Shown in pieces: positions 22,625 to 32,752 of a stretch of 64,000 bases of DNA. The first letter of the stretch is position 1. Every line of letters begins with the position of its first letter. The notes beneath the pieces are model-generated. The model saw nothing but the letters and a program-made list of their open reading frames with translations, was not told the DNA's origin and did not search any database. A program made the translations under genes and the position numbers. Origin of the DNA: Leptobrachium leishanense (Eukaryota > Chordata > Amphibia > Anura > Megophryidae). The stretch is from positions 16,980,376 through 17,044,375 of the forward strand of contig CM019075.1 in NCBI GenBank assembly GCA_009667805.1. Reading direction: 5' to 3'.

Positions 22625-23712
22625 TGACGGAATGGGATGTTGTTCCGCCTGCGGGTGTGCTCAATCTGCGTGACCCCTTCGCTTACCGCTGGCCCGACTA
22701 CCGAGTGACGCGCACTCGGCGTCTCGTGCGGCCTGGCGTGACCCTGGGGAAGGGTTAGCGGGCGGTGGAGGGGACCCCTGCCTAGAACCAGCCCGACCAC
22801 TGAGCCATGCGGCACTCAGCGTCCCGAGCAGCTGGTTCACTGACCTTGCGGGTGTGGGACGTCCGTGGAGATCGGATCTGCCAGCCGCGGAGGAATCTTC
22901 GGTTCGATGTGGGAAACGTTTCGGATCTTGCGGGAAACGTTTCCGATCGCGGTGCGGGTAACTTTTCGGAACTAACGGAGATCTCGGTGGACGACTTTTC
23001 GGATCGGACCAGGGCTGAAGGAATCTTCGGATCTGCCGGGTTGGGCGAGGGATTCGGATCGCACCGCAATCCCTCGCAATACCGAAGCGCGGTACGCGGC
23101 CGCGCCCTTCGGTTCGGATCTCTGAATTTCCCCGATCGAATCTTCGGATGTAGCGCCGCTGCCCTGATGCTCGATGCAGGGTCAGCGCGCTCGATTCGGA
23201 TCGGATGGGCACCGTATTCTGAGGCCGCGGGGACACTCAGATCCGAAATACGGCGGAGAATCAAGCCACACCAGACACAGCTGAATGTACTGCAGGAACT
23301 GCCTTTATTGTTTACATTACAGACTTTTATTACTTCTCATTATAATTAGAATACAATGGGACTCCTTGCCCGCCCTCGGGACCCATTGGCCACCATCCTT
23401 CAGGGAGTCGCCAATTCGGACCGGATGGTCCGAATCGGCCATTTTGCGATCCGAACCGGATGGTTCGGATCGGCCATTTTCCGAATCGAAATTCCAACTG
23501 CGCCACAAGAATCGGAAAATGGCGGCGAGCAAGGCAAACAAAGAAAAATACATTACACCATAACCAACGGGGAACACTTTATTACACCACACAATAATCA
23601 CATCTAACTAAAAATACTGGTAAAACGGGGTGCGTGCCACCACACCCAAGTGTCCATGTCACCACTGTCACTGCGCCGCCCCTGGCTGAGGGTGCTGGGC
23701 CATCCCGTGACA
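22625..23712 (-). repeat. LTR of the pol-less retrotransposon (3' LTR in its own orientation)
   Basis: This 1088-bp LTR begins TG and ends CA. The partner at 26419-27511 differs by only a handful of bases, mainly 1-nt indels in G/A runs. CCCCTTA lies outside both LTRs (22618-22624 and 27512-27518), giving a target duplication of 5-7 bp. It is CpG-rich in its left half and contains about a dozen exact TCGGAT/ATCCGA hexamers. Confidence 0.88.
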
Positions 23713-23727
23713 CTCCTCCCCTCCCCC
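23713..23727 (-). other. Polypurine tract of the LTR retrotransposon
   Basis: On the minus strand this reads GGGGGAGGGGAGGAG immediately before the 3' LTR (TGTCACGG...). It would prime plus-strand DNA synthesis. Confidence 0.8.
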
Positions 23728-23758
23728 AGTTCGACGCACCTGGTCTGACCCCACCGGG

Positions 23759-26365
23759 TCATACCGGGGAAGTCGGTGCTCCCAGGCCCATAGTCAGTCT
23801 GGGGAGGCCGGTCACCAGGCCTCTCCATTTGGCCTTGCGGCCGTGCCAGCCTGGTCGGGACCCCATGTCCTGAGGGTGTCCCCGGCTGGGCGAGAAGACA
23901 TGCCTCTGGGCCGGAGGGCCTCCGGTGCCCCCCCCAGGATTGTCACTCACCTGGGGAACCCGGGTGCTAACTGCACACGCCCCAGGTGCCCAGGTCAGCC
24001 GTGGGACAGGACCGTGGCGGGGTAAGGCTCCCGAGCCCAAAGGTTGCAAAAATGGGCAGAGGCCAGCGGCGCTCTGCCCCGTTGCCAGCTCTTCCACTGG
24101 AGGGCCAGGTACGGACACGGCAACTGAAGGAACCACAAGAGCCAGACCTGGCTGCTCCTCCAGCCAGCTGGAAGGGAGAATCACAGAATGCAACAGCAGT
24201 CGCCCAGGGTCATCCACGCTCTGCCCCTCGGGGCGAATTGGGCGGAACGGGCAGAGGCCAGCGGCTCTCTGCCCTGGCGTCAGCTCTTCTGCTGGTTGAC
24301 CGGGTACGGAAACGGCAACCGGGAGGACAAACGAGGTCAAACCCGGCTGCTCTCCCTGGCCGCCGACGAGGGGACTGAACCGCTGCCGCGGCAGTCGTAC
24401 AGGGTCATCCTCGCGCTGCCCCTCGAGGCAAACTGAGAGGGATGGGCAGAGGCCAGCGGCGCTCTGCCCCGTAGCCAGCTCATCAGCTGGGCGAGGATCT
24501 CCCTGCGGGAGGATGGTTTCTTCACCCCCCGGGGCGATCAATGGTTGCGCGCAACCCGTCCCGGGGGAACCATCCGTCTGCTCCTCCGGGCAGACTTTGA
24601 GTAGTGGGCAGAGGCCAGCGGCGCTCTGCCCCGTAGCCAGCTCTTCCGCTGGTGAGAGATCTCCCTGGCGAAGGATGGTTGCTTCACCCCCCGGGACAAC
24701 CAAGGGTTGCGCACAACCCATCCCGGGGGAACCATCTGTCTGCCCCTCCTGGCAGACTTTGGGCAATGGGCAGAGGCCAGCAGCACTCTGCCCCGTAGCC
24801 AGCTCTTCCGCTGGTTGGAGATCTCCTTGGGGAAGGATGGTTGCTTCACCCCCCGGGACAACCAAGGGTTGCGCACAACCCATCCCGGGGGAACCATCGG
24901 TCTGCCCCTCCTGGCAGACTTTGGGCAATGGGCAGAGGCCAGCAGCACTCTGCCCCGTAGCCAGCTCTTCCGCTGGTTGGAGATCTCCTTGGGGAAGGAT
25001 GGTCACTTCACCCCCGGGGCAATTGACGGTTGCGCACAACCCATCCCGGGGGAACCATCCGTCTCCTCCCCCGCTGGACCCGTGGCCTCGGCCACCCTGT
25101 CCTCTTGCGGGGTGAGGGGGGTAACTTCCTCAGACGACCCCCCACGGGCACCCATGAGTCCGCCTCGGCTTCCCATAGGTCCCAAACCTGGGGACTGTCG
25201 ACTTCCTCCGCCGACCCGTCCCACCACGGGGAGCTCAGGCTCGACTGCGGAACGCCGTCCAACAGTCTCCGATAAGCCACCTCGAGCTCCCACTCTCGCT
25301 CAGCCAGGGACTCCAGCTCCTCAAACACTGAGTCCCTGCTGTCTGACGGGATTTCCAATTCCCGCCGCTCCAGGATGTCCTCCATCCGTTCCTCGGTCTC
25401 TTCTCCAAATCGGGGTCGGCGGCCATGCCCTCGTAGAGCAGTCCTGTGCCTCCGTAGCGAGGCCCTGCAACGGAACTGCCTCCCAACGGCCGTACTGCCG
25501 GAGCGGCAGTTAGCCACCGGAGCGCGCGGTACGCGGCGTCCAGTGCGACCTCCTCCTGCACCAAACTCCAGAGCTCGTCCTCCCACCCTTCTGGGGCCCG
25601 GCCCTGCAGGAACGCTGCTCGCACAGCGTACTGCTCCCGGTAGACGTCGGCGTCGGAGGGAATGTCCACGTCATGGCAGTCCCGCTCATGGTCCAGGGCC
25701 TCGTACCACAGCTCCTCTGTGGACCCCTGGTCCTGCTCCAGGCCCTCCTGCAGCTCTCTGGCCAGCACGACCTTCACGTCGGCGTATGTGCCAGCGCAGG
25801 AGCACCGCTCCTCAGTGGGGAAGGTGGCGTCCTCAGATGCAGCTCCAGGCGGGCTGTGAGTCTCCATCCGAGGGTCGCTGGGATGAGTGATGTCCTCAGT
25901 ACAGGCTCCAGGCAAGCTGAGAGTCCCGCAAGCGTCGTCACTGGGGGTTGTGGATTCCCAGGGTGAAGCTCCAGACGAGCTGTGAGTCTCGACCCAGGGT
26001 TCCACGGGGTAGGGTTCGGGGTCATTGTAATCAGTTTCTGCTCCGCGGAGCTCTGCCAACCGCAGCTGGTGCTGGCGTTCCTTCTCCAGCTCAACTCCCC
26101 GGTAGAACTTCCGAATCACCTCACATCGGTCCTCTGTCGTCGGGGCATCTCCAAGCAGGGCGATCCGGCGCCGCACCTCTCTGAGATCAGCGCCTTCCTC
26201 CACCTCTGCGTAGACAGGGCTGGGGACGGGCGTCGTCGCCTCGTCCTGATCCATCCTGGTCAGCTCCTTGATCAGCGTCTTCCGTTTCTTGTTACCCGGC
26301 GTTCCTCCCCGGTTCTCCAACATCCCACGCAGGGTGTCCCGGTTGTAGGGGTTGTACACCGCCAT
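23759..26365 (-). pseudogene. Gag-like protein of the LTR retrotransposon with SAP-like start and internal repeats
   Basis: The frame opens with ATG at 26365 (MAVYNPYNRDTLRGMLENRG), 33 nt after the tRNA-Leu primer site. Residues about 8-40 (YNRDTLRGMLENRG followed by KRKTLIKELTRMD) resemble a SAP-type helix-extended-helix nucleic-acid motif. An amphipathic segment (ELEKERQHQLRLAELRGAE) and acidic Ser/Thr-rich sequence follow. The frame breaks near 25240-25300, continues in a second frame (25586-25008), then in a third (25039-23759) with tandem repeats of about 58 residues (174 bp) containing PAEELATGQSAAGLCP. No zinc knuckle or capsid signature was recognised. It may be intact in the living element; two indels interrupt it here. 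Function is unknown beyond the gag position. Confidence 0.6.
24430..25060. repeat. 174-bp tandem repeat inside the gag-like frame
   Basis: About four units containing GGGCAGAGGCCAGCGGCGCTCTGCC, then GTAGCCAGCTCTTCCGCTGG, then CCATCCCGGGGGAACCATC recur at about 174-bp spacing. More diverged units extend leftward to about 24040. The repeat length is a multiple of 3, so it expands the coding frame without breaking it. Confidence 0.85.
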
Positions 26366-26397
26366 GGCGTAGGTCTCCTAGGGGTCTGCAGAGAGCG

Positions 26398-26415
26398 ATC
26401 CCACCGCTGCCACCA
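26398..26415 (-). other. tRNA-Leu primer-binding site
   Basis: On the minus strand TGGTGGCAGCGGTGGGAT lies 3 nt after the 5' LTR. It is complementary to the 3' end of vertebrate leucine tRNA (…ATCCCACCGCTGCCACCA) over 18 nt. It orients the element to the minus strand. Confidence 0.85.
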
Positions 26416-26418
26416 GTA

Positions 26419-27511
26419 TGACGGAATGGGATGTTGTTCCGCCTGCGGGTGTGCTCAATCTGCGTGACCCCTTCGCTTACCGCTGGCCCGACTACCGAGT
26501 GACGCGCACTCGGCGTCTCGTGCGGCCTGGCGTGACCCTGGGGAAGGGTTAGCGGGCGGTGGAGGGGACCCCTGCCTAGAACCAGCCCGACCACTGAGCC
26601 ATGCGGCACTCAGCGTCCCGAGCAGCTGGTTCACTGACCTTGCGGGTGTGGGACGTCCGTGGAGATCGGATCTGCCAGCCGCGGAGGAATCTTCGGTTCG
26701 ATGTGGGAAACGTTTCGGATCTTGCGGGAAACGTTTCCGATCGCGGTGCGGGTAACTTTTCGGAACTAACGGAGATCTCGGTGGACGACTTTTCGGATCG
26801 GACCAGGGCTGAAGGAATCTTCGGATCTGCCGGGTTGGGCGAGGGATTCGGATCGCACCGCAATCCCTCGCAATACCGAAGCGCGGTACGCGGCCGCGCC
26901 CTTCGGTTCGGATCTCTGAATTTCCCCGATCGAATCTTCGGATGTAGCGCCGCTGCCCTGATGCTCGATGCAGGGTCAGCGCGCTCGATTCGGATCGGAT
27001 GGGCACCGTATTCTGAGGCCGCGGGGGACACTCAGATCCGAAATACGGCGGAGAATCAAGCCACACCAGACACAGCTGAATGTACTGCAGGAACTGCCTT
27101 TATTGTTTACATTACAGACTTTTATTACTTCTCATTATAATTAGAATACAATGGGACTCCTTGCCCGCCCTCCCGGGACCCATTGGCCACCATCCTTCAG
27201 GGAGTCGCCAATTCGGACCGGATGGTCCGAATCGGCCATTTTGCGATCCGAACCGGATGGTTCGGATCGGCCATTTTCCGAATCGAAATTCCAACTGCGC
27301 CACAAGAATCGGAAAATGGCGGCGAGCAAGGCAAACAAAGAGAAAAATACATTACACCATAACCAACGGGGAACACTTTATTACACCACACAATAATCAC
27401 ATCTAACTAAAAATACTGGTAAAACGGGGTGCGTGCCACCACACCCAAGTGTCCATGTCACCACTGTCACTGCGCCGCCCCTGGCTGAGGGTGCTGGGCC
27501 ATCCCGTGACA
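26419..27511 (-). repeat. LTR of the pol-less retrotransposon (5' LTR in its own orientation)
   Basis: 1093 bp, partner of 22625-23712. Read on the minus strand it starts TGTCACGGGATGG and ends CATTCCGTCA. Single-base length differences from its partner occur near 27024 (GGGGG/GGGG), 27173 (CCCGGG/CGGG) and 27342 (AGAGAAAAA/AGAAAAA). Confidence 0.88.
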
Positions 27512-28349
27512 CCCCTTATCTGCTGTTTGTGGTTACTCCGGAGGAAAGGGAGGCACACCATCGGTAGCCACACATCTACCATTGGATTACCAACCCAGAG
27601 GACCAGGAGACCACGGAAAACTTCTGTTGCAGCACAGGAGGGTTCGGAAAAAAGAAGGGATCCAGTCACCTTTATGGACTGGCCGAGCGAAAAAGTCTGA
27701 GCCTGACATTTTCACTAGGCTCTAGACCACGTGATTTCATCCTACTTTTCCTTTAAACACCACCCATTGTGATACAGTGTTGCACTATGTATGCCTTCTC
27801 TGTTTTTCTTATGAGGAGGATGGGAGAAAAGGAACCAGCAACATATTTTCTTTCTTCACCAACATAGACTGCGATATTAAGGCAAGCCACTAGATGGCAG
27901 CAGGGTACTGAGGAACCTCTTTTATTCAGACTGAAAAATCTGTCCCCTGCAATACCATATTGAACCACTAGATGGCAATTTTCAACTATTTCCTATGAGA
28001 ATTTTGCTTTCTTATTGATTGTACTGATTGTATACCATTGTACTGACACCCAAAAGAGTTTTTTGTACACGGCGAATATTATCAAAATTTGTACACAAGA
28101 AGCACCATCCATCCCACCACCATTATCTCCCACTTCCACCACATTACCGAGGGATTCCAACCCCACGAATATCACACTTCACTAAGTGCGAGATACCTAT
28201 TTACAGGCAGCGCCCGACACAGATATACCATCCATTTCTTGACATATATTGGCAGGTGTGTAACACTGCCCCTCTGAGTTAGGCAGCAGCCCGTACTATT
28301 GTAGACAGGCGCCATATAAAGGATTATTCCCCGTGAATTTATTTACATA

Positions 28350-28362
28350 TGCCCTTAACATA
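28350..28362. repeat. 13-bp target duplication of the nested element, right copy
   Basis: TGCCCTTAACATA, identical to 22066-22078. The LINE reading frame resumes with YNPDFPVTILHTLS-like sequence directly after it. Confidence 0.7.
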
Positions 28363-29282
28363 TAACCCAGACTTCCCGGTCACGATTTTACATACTTTAT
28401 CACGCATTACTGACACCCCAATCCTCAGGGCTCATCATATGTTTAAAGACGGTGTCTTTGTCAATTTAGAGACCCCAGATCAGCCGGCACTTTTGCGGAA
28501 AGCTTCAATTTTCATCAAATCCGCTAATTTTTAAGAAGACTGCCGGGTAATACATCACTGACTAGACCACTTACCACTTTTGAGGCTCTCTGCAAAAGGA
28601 CTTTGCCGTTGGCGCATAGTGTCTCATCTTTACAGCCTGCTTCGGGAAGTAAACAACAAATCCCCGGCATGTCTCGCTGGGAACGCATACTCGATATTTC
28701 TATTCCAGATGAAGACTGGACCAAGATACTGACCCTTACCCACTCCGGCTCACAAACTACCAAACTACAAGAATCATCCTATAAACCTAACTTTCTGGTA
28801 CCGCACACCTGCACTTTTGGCCACTTTTAATGTCACAATATCCCCGTTCTGCTGAGATTGGTACGTATATTCACATTTGGTGGGAATGTGCTATTCTCAA
28901 ACCATTCTGGACAAAGGTCCGGAACCTTATCCAGAGCACCACGGATGAGAACCTAGATTTCACACCACAAGTATTTCTACTCCAACTTCCTTTTTCGACT
29001 AAGTCGATGAAGAAATCATTACTGTTGCGCATTCTTTTGGTGGCTAGATCCCTGATCCCACTATATTGGAAATCACCTTCCGCACCTCCCTTCAAAACAC
29101 TGATCGACAAGCTAGAAACTTTACGGTCGAATGAGGAACTCGCTCTTTCTCCTACAAAAGCTGCACAGCACTTTACCACGGTGTGGCTTCACTGGTCCAC
29201 GTTCTGCTCCTCGGCTCAGTTGCGAAGAGTCCTGGAGGAGGGTGACGGGCAGCATGCGACCCTTATTACGGAGGACGCCTAA
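28363..29282 (+). pseudogene. L1-type ORF2, C-terminal part
   Basis: This continues the ORF2 interrupted at 22065. Pieces include the frame 28349-28534 (HMFKDGVFVNLETPDQPALL), 28603-28830 (SRWERILDISIPDEDW) and 28830-29282, which has the conserved HIWWECAILKPFWTKV zinc-knuckle-associated region and ends near 29282. Frameshifts lie near 28535 and 28830. Confidence 0.75.
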
Positions 29283-29770
29283 TCTTCCGTGTTCCAGACC
29301 TGATACAGTTCTGCGCTAGTGGCAAGGGGATGGCTCCTGTGATTGACTTAGTACACCAGCTCCCGGATCCGTGTATACCTCTCCACCTCCTTCATTACCA
29401 CCTCCCCCCCCCTTTTTTTTTTCTCTTTTCTTTTTTCTCCTTTCTCTTCTCTTTATTGTCCGAATTACTTTCCCTCTGTCATGATTCTTATCTAATAATA
29501 CTGTTGATCAATGTAAGCGTTCTAAGCTGACGGGTGCTTCCCTTGGGAGCACTGACTATAGAGCAAGATTCACGAAGCGTACTGGTCTTCAGATTTCAGT
29601 TTCCTACATATATTTCTACGATACTTGTGTTATTTGTTCTTGCTATGTAACGATACACTGTTTTTATTGTAACGGAATTGTCTTTTACCTTGACCTGTAC
29701 TATGCTTATTTACCGAATTGCATGGTGTTATATTTTTACTACGGAATAAAAACTTTTCATTAAAAAAAAA

Positions 29771-29787
29771 AGAAACATCTACATGGG
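29771..29787. repeat. Target-site duplication of the L1-type LINE, 3' copy
   Basis: AGAAACATCTACATGGG directly follows the LINE poly(A) and matches 16679-16695 exactly. Confidence 0.85.
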
Positions 29788-29799
29788 TCCGATTTTGAC

Positions 29800-29990
29800 A
29801 TCTCTGCGGGTACACAAAGTCATATGTATTGATGGGAGAGTCGCAGCGCTGCGTATAGTCTTCTCCAGCACATTATCCTAAAGATTCCCAATGGGATTAA
29901 GGTCTGGACTGTGTGGTGGCCAATCCATGTGTGAAGATTATGTCTCATGCTCCCTGAACCACTCTTGCACAATTTGAATGGATATGCAAA
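29800..29990 (-). pseudogene. Tc1-family transposase remnant, C-terminal part
   Basis: The minus strand reads, across frames, MDWPPHSPDLNPIGNL followed by a stop and DNVLEKTIRSAATLPS-like residues. SPDLNPIxNLW is the Tc1 motif carrying the last catalytic acid; here the glutamate is replaced by glycine and a stop follows. This is an old fragment unrelated to the two larger Tc1 copies. Confidence 0.6.
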
Positions 29991-30059
29991 ATAAAAGAAT
30001 GGGACAAAAAGCACCAATAGTTGGTTAAATATTGTGAAAATAAAGCTGCTCATAACTTG

Positions 30060-32187
30060 AGAACCCTTGGACTTCTCTCCACGTGGTTATTGACCATTGA
30101 ACAACAAAAAACATTCCCTTAAGCGCAAAGTTAATTTATAAACTTTTCTTCATATAAACAGCAATACCAGTATGACTTAAATCATTGATAATTGTGCAAT
30201 ACAAGGGAGTCTTGCTAGATACAAGAAAAAAGCTTTTTACAATTATTTAGGCCACTATCTCTTTAGCCCTAAAGGCAAGAGGGACATTAGGCATCATTGG
30301 AAAGCACAGATTATGGCCTTCCCAGTGATACCAACTATAACCAGGCTAGATGTTTAATATTTTGCTCTTTTTTAACAGCACTTTTCAGTTTACAATTCTA
30401 AAGTGAACAGTGATGCTGCACTGTCTCATTTCCCACACTGAAAGCAAGTGTGGAGCTGATGCAATGCATTGCTTCAGCAACAACCTAGACCGTGGCAGTG
30501 CAGTGAGTCAGGGGGATTTTGGAACCTGCATCTGATTTATACACCGTACAATGGTAAGTGAGGTGTCATTGGAACGGTCAGAGTTTGGTCTTTACAATGA
30601 TACACATTACATGGTCATATTTGTTCTTGAACCCAGGACATACTTGAAAACTAGAGAAATCTCAATGTATCCTTCCTGGTAAAATCCTTTAGATATAATA
30701 TGGATATAAAACTGAAGTAAATGCCAATTTTTTTCTTTGTTCTACGTTAGAGGCAATATATGCTTTTACATATAAAACAAGCAATGCCCTTGCACTAATT
30801 CGACTAAGGCAACAAACTCTGCACCTTCTGAGTGCAGAGAGAAACGGTTTATAAATTTTAATCTTTAGTTTGACCCAAAACGGAAGTTTAAAAAGTCATT
30901 TTGCCTTGCCATTTTTTGTTGGTGGGGGTAGGGGCACTCCACATTTGTGCCTACAGGCCGAGATGCAAATCTGGCCCCGAGTATGACAGAATGAAAGTCA
31001 GAAATCGCAAAGTCTAAGCACAGATTATTCCACTTTGCAGAAGGATTCATCCCTTGATACACGGTTGTTTTAAAATCTTTTTTATCCAATGAGCATGAGA
31101 TTTTAAGTCATTACCATCACTGGGTTACTATATTTTGTAAAGCTTAAGCATTCAATAGTTTCACAAATAAAATTTGTTTCTAGATACTGTAACACGTTCT
31201 TTTAAAACCTTTTCATAAACCTATAAACCTTTGACTAGAAAAAAATTATTTAATATCCAACAATGTAAGGCATCTAAATTTAATGACCTCGTAGCTTATT
31301 TTTCTTTAGCAAACAGGATAATGTCGATTGTTACACATAATCTGACAGGATAAGATCAACATTGTAATAAGCCTGGTTTAGTGTAAAACAGTTCTAACAA
31401 TTTCATTTCCTATTTTAAAAATAGACAAATTAGGAAGGCGCAGAACTGTATCAACTGTATCCAATTGTCAACTGTATTGATCATAAATTAAAACGTATCA
31501 TCCGATAAAATAAAACATTTAGTATTAAGTTAATCCATGAAAAGAGCCTTCCTATCCTAACCCTGATTATTATCTTTCAGATATTGGAATGAAGTTGTTC
31601 TTTGTGCCAATGGTGAGAATTAAGTCTGGTAATTGTGAATGTTAAAGAGGATATCACGAATTAATGAATCAATGTATGTCTGCAGGATCCTCTCATATAC
31701 ACATCCCTGTGGATGTAAGTAAAGGGGGATGAAATGCACACACGCCGTGGCGAAGTATGCCGGCGATGCCACAATAGAAATAAATTTTGATTTGTTAATA
31801 AAATCTATGGAGTCCCGGGATATAGGAATAAAACGACCCCAAACCAGTAAAAGATTGGGCAAACACATAAATTAATTCCTGCAGAAGGTTGATGGTAGAT
31901 CTGAGAGAGCCATCTGCTGGCCAGGTAATATAACACCTGGACAGACCCCTGGAGTTGATGAATATATATATCCTCCAATCAAATGAGGCCACATAGTGAT
32001 GGGTTAGATCTAAAACTGGGCAGAAGACCACTATATAAAGGGGACAATCCAGATCAGAAAGAGTAACACACTGAGAAAAGCTTGGGGAGAGACCTGAGGG
32101 ACCCTTGGAGGGGAGAAAAGGGGGGGCTGATATTTGCCCTAACACGCGACCACACCCTAATCTTCAACCACTCTATCTTCACTAACC
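30060..32187. other. Intergenic, no feature recognised
   Basis: AT-rich unique-looking sequence with no convincing coding frame on either strand. A stretch near 30270-30360 (GCATCATTGGAAAGCACAGATTATGGCCTT) weakly resembles the interior of the TTAA element at 945-1000. Confidence 0.5.
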
Positions 32188-32202
32188 AGATGGTAAAGTA
32201 TG
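32188..32202. repeat. 15-bp target duplication, left copy (element 3)
   Basis: AGATGGTAAAGTATG, repeated exactly at 33306-33320. Confidence 0.75.
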
Positions 32203-32663
32203 AAAAACAAAAAATTGGTGGTGTTGCGCTAAAAGTAAAAAAACTTTTATATGGTCTATTTTGGAGGCATGCTGTTCTGCACAGCAAGGAGAGAAAGAAA
32301 GTTCTATTTCTCTATAGTTCGTTCAGTGGATATCCAGTCCCTGTTGTAGAAAGGATTTTCAGTAAAATCTTCCAAAACTTTGGAACGAACGACCACTTCT
32401 TTGGTGAATCTTCATTAAAAAGTATATATCTCGGAAAAGGAAACTCGATAGTGTTATACCGTTTATTAATATATATACAAATCTACTGACATAATATACG
32501 TACAGAAAAAAGGGGTAGTGGGTTTAGGATTTGATCTCACCCACTGCCAGATAAAACATTGCGTCCCGTCAAGCCTTATAAAACAAACCACCCGGAGCTC
32601 CCGGGCTGCTTCCAAGGTGGTCACTCAATACCAAAGGTGGGACCGCGATGATAAAGTGACGTA

Positions 32664-32706
32664 GTGCTGACGCGTTTCGCCCCGCCCACGGGACTTCATC
32701 AGAGCA
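32664..32706 (-). ncRNA. Hammerhead ribozyme-type motif, element 3 left arm
   Basis: Minus strand: TGCT, CTGATGA, stem II region AGTCCCGTGGGCGGGGC, GAAA, CGCG, TC, AGCA. The core is exact and stem I pairs TGCT with AGCA. It faces the copy at 32710-32752. Confidence 0.6.
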
Positions 32707-32709
32707 TCG

Positions 32710-32752
32710 ATGCTCTGATGAAGTCCCGTGGGCGGGCGAAACGCGTCAGCAC
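32710..32752 (+). ncRNA. Hammerhead ribozyme-type motif, element 3 right arm
   Basis: Plus strand: TGCT, CTGATGA, AGTCCCGTGGGCGGGC (stem II of 4 bp or more), GAAA, CGCG, TC, AGCA. Core residues and the GUC cleavage triplet are all present. It differs from the left-arm copy by a single base in the G/C run of stem II. Confidence 0.65.

Larger units (their letters stand above)
22625..27511 (-). mobile_element. Non-autonomous LTR retrotransposon, gag-like ORF only
   Basis: Two 1.09-kb LTRs enclose 2.7 kb of internal sequence. Read on the minus strand, the internal part starts 3 nt after the 5' LTR with an 18-nt primer-binding site matching the 3' end of tRNA-Leu and ends with a purine tract before the 3' LTR. 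It encodes one gag-like or unknown product and no protease, RT, RNase H or integrase, so it must have moved with enzymes supplied in trans. Near-identical LTRs imply a recent insertion. It sits inside the hammerhead element inside the LINE, the third level of nesting. Confidence 0.85.
22079..28349. mobile_element. Hammerhead-bearing non-autonomous element nested in the LINE
   Basis: This element is bounded by the 13-bp duplications. It begins ATTCGAGGAATTATATAGCC and ends CCGTGAATTTATTTACATA. After removing the LTR retrotransposon (22625-27511) about 1.4 kb remain. It has a hammerhead-like motif at 22545-22582 followed by about 40 bp to the LTR insertion. The right part contains CACTAGATGGC twice (near 27889 and 27964), a phrase also found inverted in the tail of fold-back element 2 (CCATCTAGTGG near 12210). 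That supports a shared family. No coding sequence or terminal inverted repeats were found. Confidence 0.5.
16696..29770 (+). mobile_element. L1-type LINE, split by nested insertions
   Basis: The element runs from GGGCGTGGCCTGAATGAGCG just after the 5' target duplication to AATAAAAACTTTTCATTAAAAAAAAAA before the 3' duplication. It has a short 5' UTR, ORF1 (16915-17864), a 1.3-kb inter-ORF region with no recognisable content (17870-19190), ORF2 with endonuclease and RT (19200-22065 and 28363-29282) and a 3' UTR with poly(A). Without the nested element at 22079-28349 and one copy of its 13-bp duplication it would be about 6.8 kb, close to full length. Multiple frameshifts show it is dead. Confidence 0.85.

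Noticed and set aside
22807..23349. 180-codon plus-strand frame and longer minus-strand frames in the LTRs
   Set aside because: Present in both LTRs, GC-rich, no domain; the LTR sense is minus and the regions are regulatory.
24513..25513. Plus-strand frames of 200-268 codons
   Set aside because: They are antisense to the repeat-rich gag-like gene; orientation is fixed by the primer site and purine tract.
22079..28349. piggyBac explanation based on TTAA in the 13-bp repeat
   Set aside because: Sequences next to TTAA are not inverted termini and the duplication is longer than TTAA.
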